Source: Bryobacterales bacterium (lineage in GTDB: Bacteria; Acidobacteriota; Terriglobia; Bryobacterales; UBA6623). From it: a stretch of DNA of 64,000 nt. The stretch covers positions 30,866 to 94,865 of the forward strand of contig JAJEHF010000104.1 in NCBI GenBank assembly GCA_022823865.1, read 5' to 3'. Below the pieces are notes generated by a model that saw only the letters and a list, made by a program, of their open reading frames with translations, did no database searches and was not told the origin of the DNA. Positions 61,810-64,000 of this stretch are shown one piece after another. Every line of letters starts with the position of its first letter. Within the stretch, counting starts at the first letter, position 1. The position numbers were made by a program, and so were the translations under genes.

Positions 61810-62901
61810 TCACTCGTAGGACAGGACCTCGCACGGATCGGCCTTGGCCGCCTTCCAGGCGGGATAGGCGGCTCCTGCGATCGAGCCGATGATGGTAAGC
61901 ACGGCGGCCCCCGCCAGCCATTCCGGGATGAAGATGATCGGAATGAGGGGATAGCGGAGCGCGACCAGCTCCGTGCCGACGACACTGAGCCCATAGCCGA
62001 GAACGATGCCGATTGCGCTCACGACCAGTGTCTCGCGCATTACGATGGAGCCGATCACGCTCTTCGAGGCGCCAATAGCCTTGAGGATCCCAATCTCCCT
62101 CGTGCGCTCCAGAATCGCGGTGTACATCGCCAGCATGACCACGATGAAGCCGATCGCGACCGCGATGGAAATGATGATATTGACAAACTGCGAGGACATC
62201 CGGCGCACGTCCGTGGCCATCGTCGCCAAGAAGTCCTCCACGGAAATGACGTGGCGGTTCGGCAGCAGCGCCCGCAGGTCTTCGATCAACTCCCGCGTCT
62301 TGGTCGAATCCTCGAGTTTGAGATAGACCTGGCTGACCCGGCCCTGCCAGCCTTGTAGGTCGCTCATCGTTTCGGGGGGGATAAACACGCGCGACATCTT
62401 GCCGGTCTCGATGATGCCGACCACCTCGAATTCCCGGCTCATCAGCTCGATGCTGTCCCCTACCGAAACCTCTTCCTGGCGGGCGTAGAGCTCGTCGACG
62501 AGCGCCTCATACGGCGCGGCATACGTGCGACCTTCGAAAATCACGATCCCACCGCTCATGTCGTCGAACGCCTGCCAGTCGACACCGGTGATGGTCTGCA
62601 CGTTGCCGGGTGTGTAGACCGTGGCCCCTAGCGCGTGCTCGATTTGCGGATAGCGCTCCATGAGCATGGCCGGAAGCTTGTCGGAAATATCGGCAGTGCT
62701 GAGCGCGGCGCCTGAAAACTGCGGTCGGATCAGGATGTCGGCCCCCACGCCGCGCGTGCGGCGCAGGGACTCGGTGAGCAAGCCCTCCGACACCCCCACC
62801 ATCATTACGATCATCGCGACCTCGACCGCCACCGCGAGGATCGTAAGGCCCGTGCGCACGGGCCGGTGAAACAGGTTGCGGAGGACCAATCGGTGGATCA
62901 T
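61810..62901 (-). CDS. ABC transporter permease, MacB/FtsX family
   Basis: 363 residues. One N-terminal membrane helix (about 17-36), a periplasmic domain of about 200 residues, and three C-terminal helices (VNIIISIAVAIGFIVVMLA and two more) give the four-helix MacB/LolC/E layout. ERTREIGILKAIGASKSVIG is the coupling-helix signature. It probably works by mechanotransmission rather than classical transport. Operon with the ATPase and the upstream lipoprotein-like gene. Confidence 0.93.
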   Translation of the reverse strand: MIHRLVLRNLFHRPVRTGLTILAVAVEVAMIVMMVGVSEGLLTESLRRTRGVGADILIRPQFSGAALSTADISDKLPAMLMERYPQIEHALGATVYTPGNVQTITGVDWQAFDDMSGGIVIFEGRTYAAPYEALVDELYARQEEVSVGDSIELMSREFEVVGIIETGKMSRVFIPPETMSDLQGWQGRVSQVYLKLEDSTKTRELIEDLRALLPNRHVISVEDFLATMATDVRRMSSQFVNIIISIAVAIGFIVVMLAMYTAILERTREIGILKAIGASKSVIGSIVMRETLVVSAIGIVLGYGLSVVGTELVALRYPLIPIIFIPEWLAGAAVLTIIGSIAGAAYPAWKAAKADPCEVLSYE

Positions 62902-62913
62902 GGCTGGCGCGTG

Positions 62914-63771
62914 CTAGGAGCTTGCGGTATCGGGCTCGCCGACCTGCTCGATCTCGACGTCGTCGGGAAGCGGCAGCTGAAACGAGGCGTCCGGGATCTC
63001 CTCGTTCAGGCCCGGTCTGAGGATCTCGATCTCGAGGCCGTAGCCATCTTGCGGGCGCTCGACCCGAATGTGCTGGGGGTAAGGTAGCCCCTTGTCCTCG
63101 AGCCAGTCGCGATACCAGGCATCGGTGGCAACTTCGGTATTCTCGTCGAGGATCATCAGTCGCGAGAGCTGGAGGTCGGACCGGCTGAACCAGTACTTGC
63201 GGAGGATGCGGAAGAAGCCGTCCGGGCCTCGGTCGATCACGTGCAGCACCTGATACCCCGACTGGCCGTACATCTCGATGTCGAGCACGACGTTGCCCAC
63301 GTCTTCGATAGGCTCGAGCATGATTGCCTGCAGCATGTGCTGCGGGCGGATATTCTCAGCCCGGTTTTCTGAGACGTGCGTGAGGGCTGTCTCGCCCTCG
63401 TAGACGCGATTGCGCCACGGCAAGTGGACCCGGAATCGCTCGCCGTCCGAGACCATGTCGTACACCGTTGCGATGCCGCCCGGAGACTGGGCGTTCGTCC
63501 TGATCCAGCCCGGCCGGCGGATCACGAGCGCCCCGCGAACGTCGGGATAGAGCGTTTCCCGGTCGCGCTCTTCGGACTGCACCGTGAGCGTGATGTCAAT
63601 CACCGCCTTCATCGACTGCACTGAGGCGATGCGCTGGATGGTGCCGATGAGGTCCGCTCGGCTCGCTGTGCGAGCCTCTGGCGGCGGCGGCAGGATCGTG
63701 GTCGTGGACAGCACGCCACAGCCGAGCGATGCGCACAGACACACTGCTAATGCAATGCTTTTGAGCGACAC
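62914..63771 (-). CDS. Lipoprotein-like protein, possible LolA/LolB-fold partner of the exporter
   Basis: 285 residues from GTG 63771. The N-terminal hydrophobic segment ends LCASLGC, an imperfect lipobox (Ser instead of Leu at -3), so lipidation is likely but not certain. The body is beta-rich with VRGALVIRRPGWIRTNAQS and FRVHLPWRNRVYEGE, a pattern seen in outer-membrane lipoprotein-sorting (LolA/LolB-like) proteins. It ends acidic (DDVEIEQVGEPDTASS). Twelve nt separate it from the permease, so it is probably part of that system. Family assignment is tentative. Confidence 0.72.
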   Translation of the reverse strand: MSLKSIALAVCLCASLGCGVLSTTTILPPPPEARTASRADLIGTIQRIASVQSMKAVIDITLTVQSEERDRETLYPDVRGALVIRRPGWIRTNAQSPGGIATVYDMVSDGERFRVHLPWRNRVYEGETALTHVSENRAENIRPQHMLQAIMLEPIEDVGNVVLDIEMYGQSGYQVLHVIDRGPDGFFRILRKYWFSRSDLQLSRLMILDENTEVATDAWYRDWLEDKGLPYPQHIRVERPQDGYGLEIEILRPGLNEEIPDASFQLPLPDDVEIEQVGEPDTASS

Positions 63772-63813
63772 AATCCTAGGGTGGGGCCGGCGGCCAGAGC
63801 CCGACGATCTCTT

Positions 63814-63819
63814 ATTGTA
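63814..63819 (-). promoter_or_regulatory. -10 element (TACAAT) of the exporter operon
   Basis: TTACAATAAG on the minus strand, 42 nt before the GTG start. The -35 is weak. Confidence 0.45.
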
Positions 63820-64000
63820 ACAAGGTGGCTAGAAAACGTTGCGAAGCGCCCGGAACTATAGCAGGTACATTTTTTTGTCGATACGTGACTCGTCTGATGG
63901 GACCGGATCGTTGCTCGTGCAACTAGGGCAGCCTGTCGCTGGAGTTGCAAGGGCCTGCGCGAAGGGCGCTGGACCGCTCTTCGCAGCGCCCGGCAGGGGG
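63820..64000. other. Window end with no supported gene
   Basis: No credible frame or RNA gene is visible in the last 180 bp. Confidence 0.4.

Overview
The window is high-GC bacterial DNA with dense, mostly + strand, tightly overlapping genes. Three kinds of evidence suggest an Acidobacteriota member of the Solibacter/Bryobacter or a related environmental or symbiotic type. First, there are four Oar-like TonB-dependent receptors with an N-terminal carboxypeptidase-regulatory domain. Second, a DUF1552/DUF1592 (planctomycete-type cytochrome) pair, a NIPSNAP protein and a sulfatase sit together. Third, there is a Gram-negative envelope gene set. The assignment is inference; no rRNA or tRNA gene is visible.

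Layout. 1-5.7 kb: a receptor cut by the window edge, a Fic-domain regulator with a patterned promoter, and a receptor whose promoter carries a DtxR-like palindrome. 5.7-15.8 kb: Xaa-Pro peptidase, accB-accC, a parvulin, a formylglycine-generating enzyme (FGE), a pentaheme cytochrome, dxr-rseP-ompH, a small membrane protein and a sugar isomerase-like protein. 16-32.8 kb: a complete 14-gene division and cell-wall (dcw) operon, mraZ-rsmH-ftsL-ftsI-murE-murF-mraY-murD-ftsW-murG-murC-ftsQ-ftsA-ftsZ, without murB or ddl. It is headed by a good sigma70 promoter and a 10-bp-periodic MraZ box array. 32.9-39.5 kb: NIPSNAP protein, CxAxR sulfatase (a substrate type for the FGE above), and the DUF1592 and DUF1552 proteins. 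39.8-46 kb: an accessory patch in which a decayed copper nitrite reductase gene (nirK) survives only as an N-terminal and a C-terminal piece about 4.8 kb apart. A TonB receptor and a Phd/VapC module (toxin frameshifted) lie between them, and an intact VapBC module follows. 46.4-49.8 kb: another receptor on the minus strand with a strong terminator. 50-57.4 kb: rplM-rpsI, rpsB-tsf, pyrH-frr, thiE, alaS. 57.4-63.8 kb: a short-chain dehydrogenase, a GAF-like protein, a lytic transglycosylase, and a MacB/LolCD-like ABC exporter with a companion lipoprotein-like protein.

How they fit: most of the window is envelope growth (fatty-acid entry, isoprenoid entry, peptidoglycan synthesis and division, outer-membrane chaperones, transglycosylase, exporter) plus translation. 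The accessory parts concern nutrient uptake across the outer membrane, sulfated-substrate degradation and toxin-antitoxin modules.

Points most worth attention: the split nirK relic; a 34-bp tandem duplication of the ftsL translation-initiation region that creates a competing out-of-frame start; the MraZ box array; the DtxR-like box on a receptor promoter; a Fic protein whose motif histidine is glutamine, with TTGCGC repeats across its own promoter; a frameshifted VapC beside an intact antitoxin; and several genes whose start codon lies 7-8 nt after a -10 element, suggesting leaderless mRNAs. None is proven to be a new system; they are testable leads.
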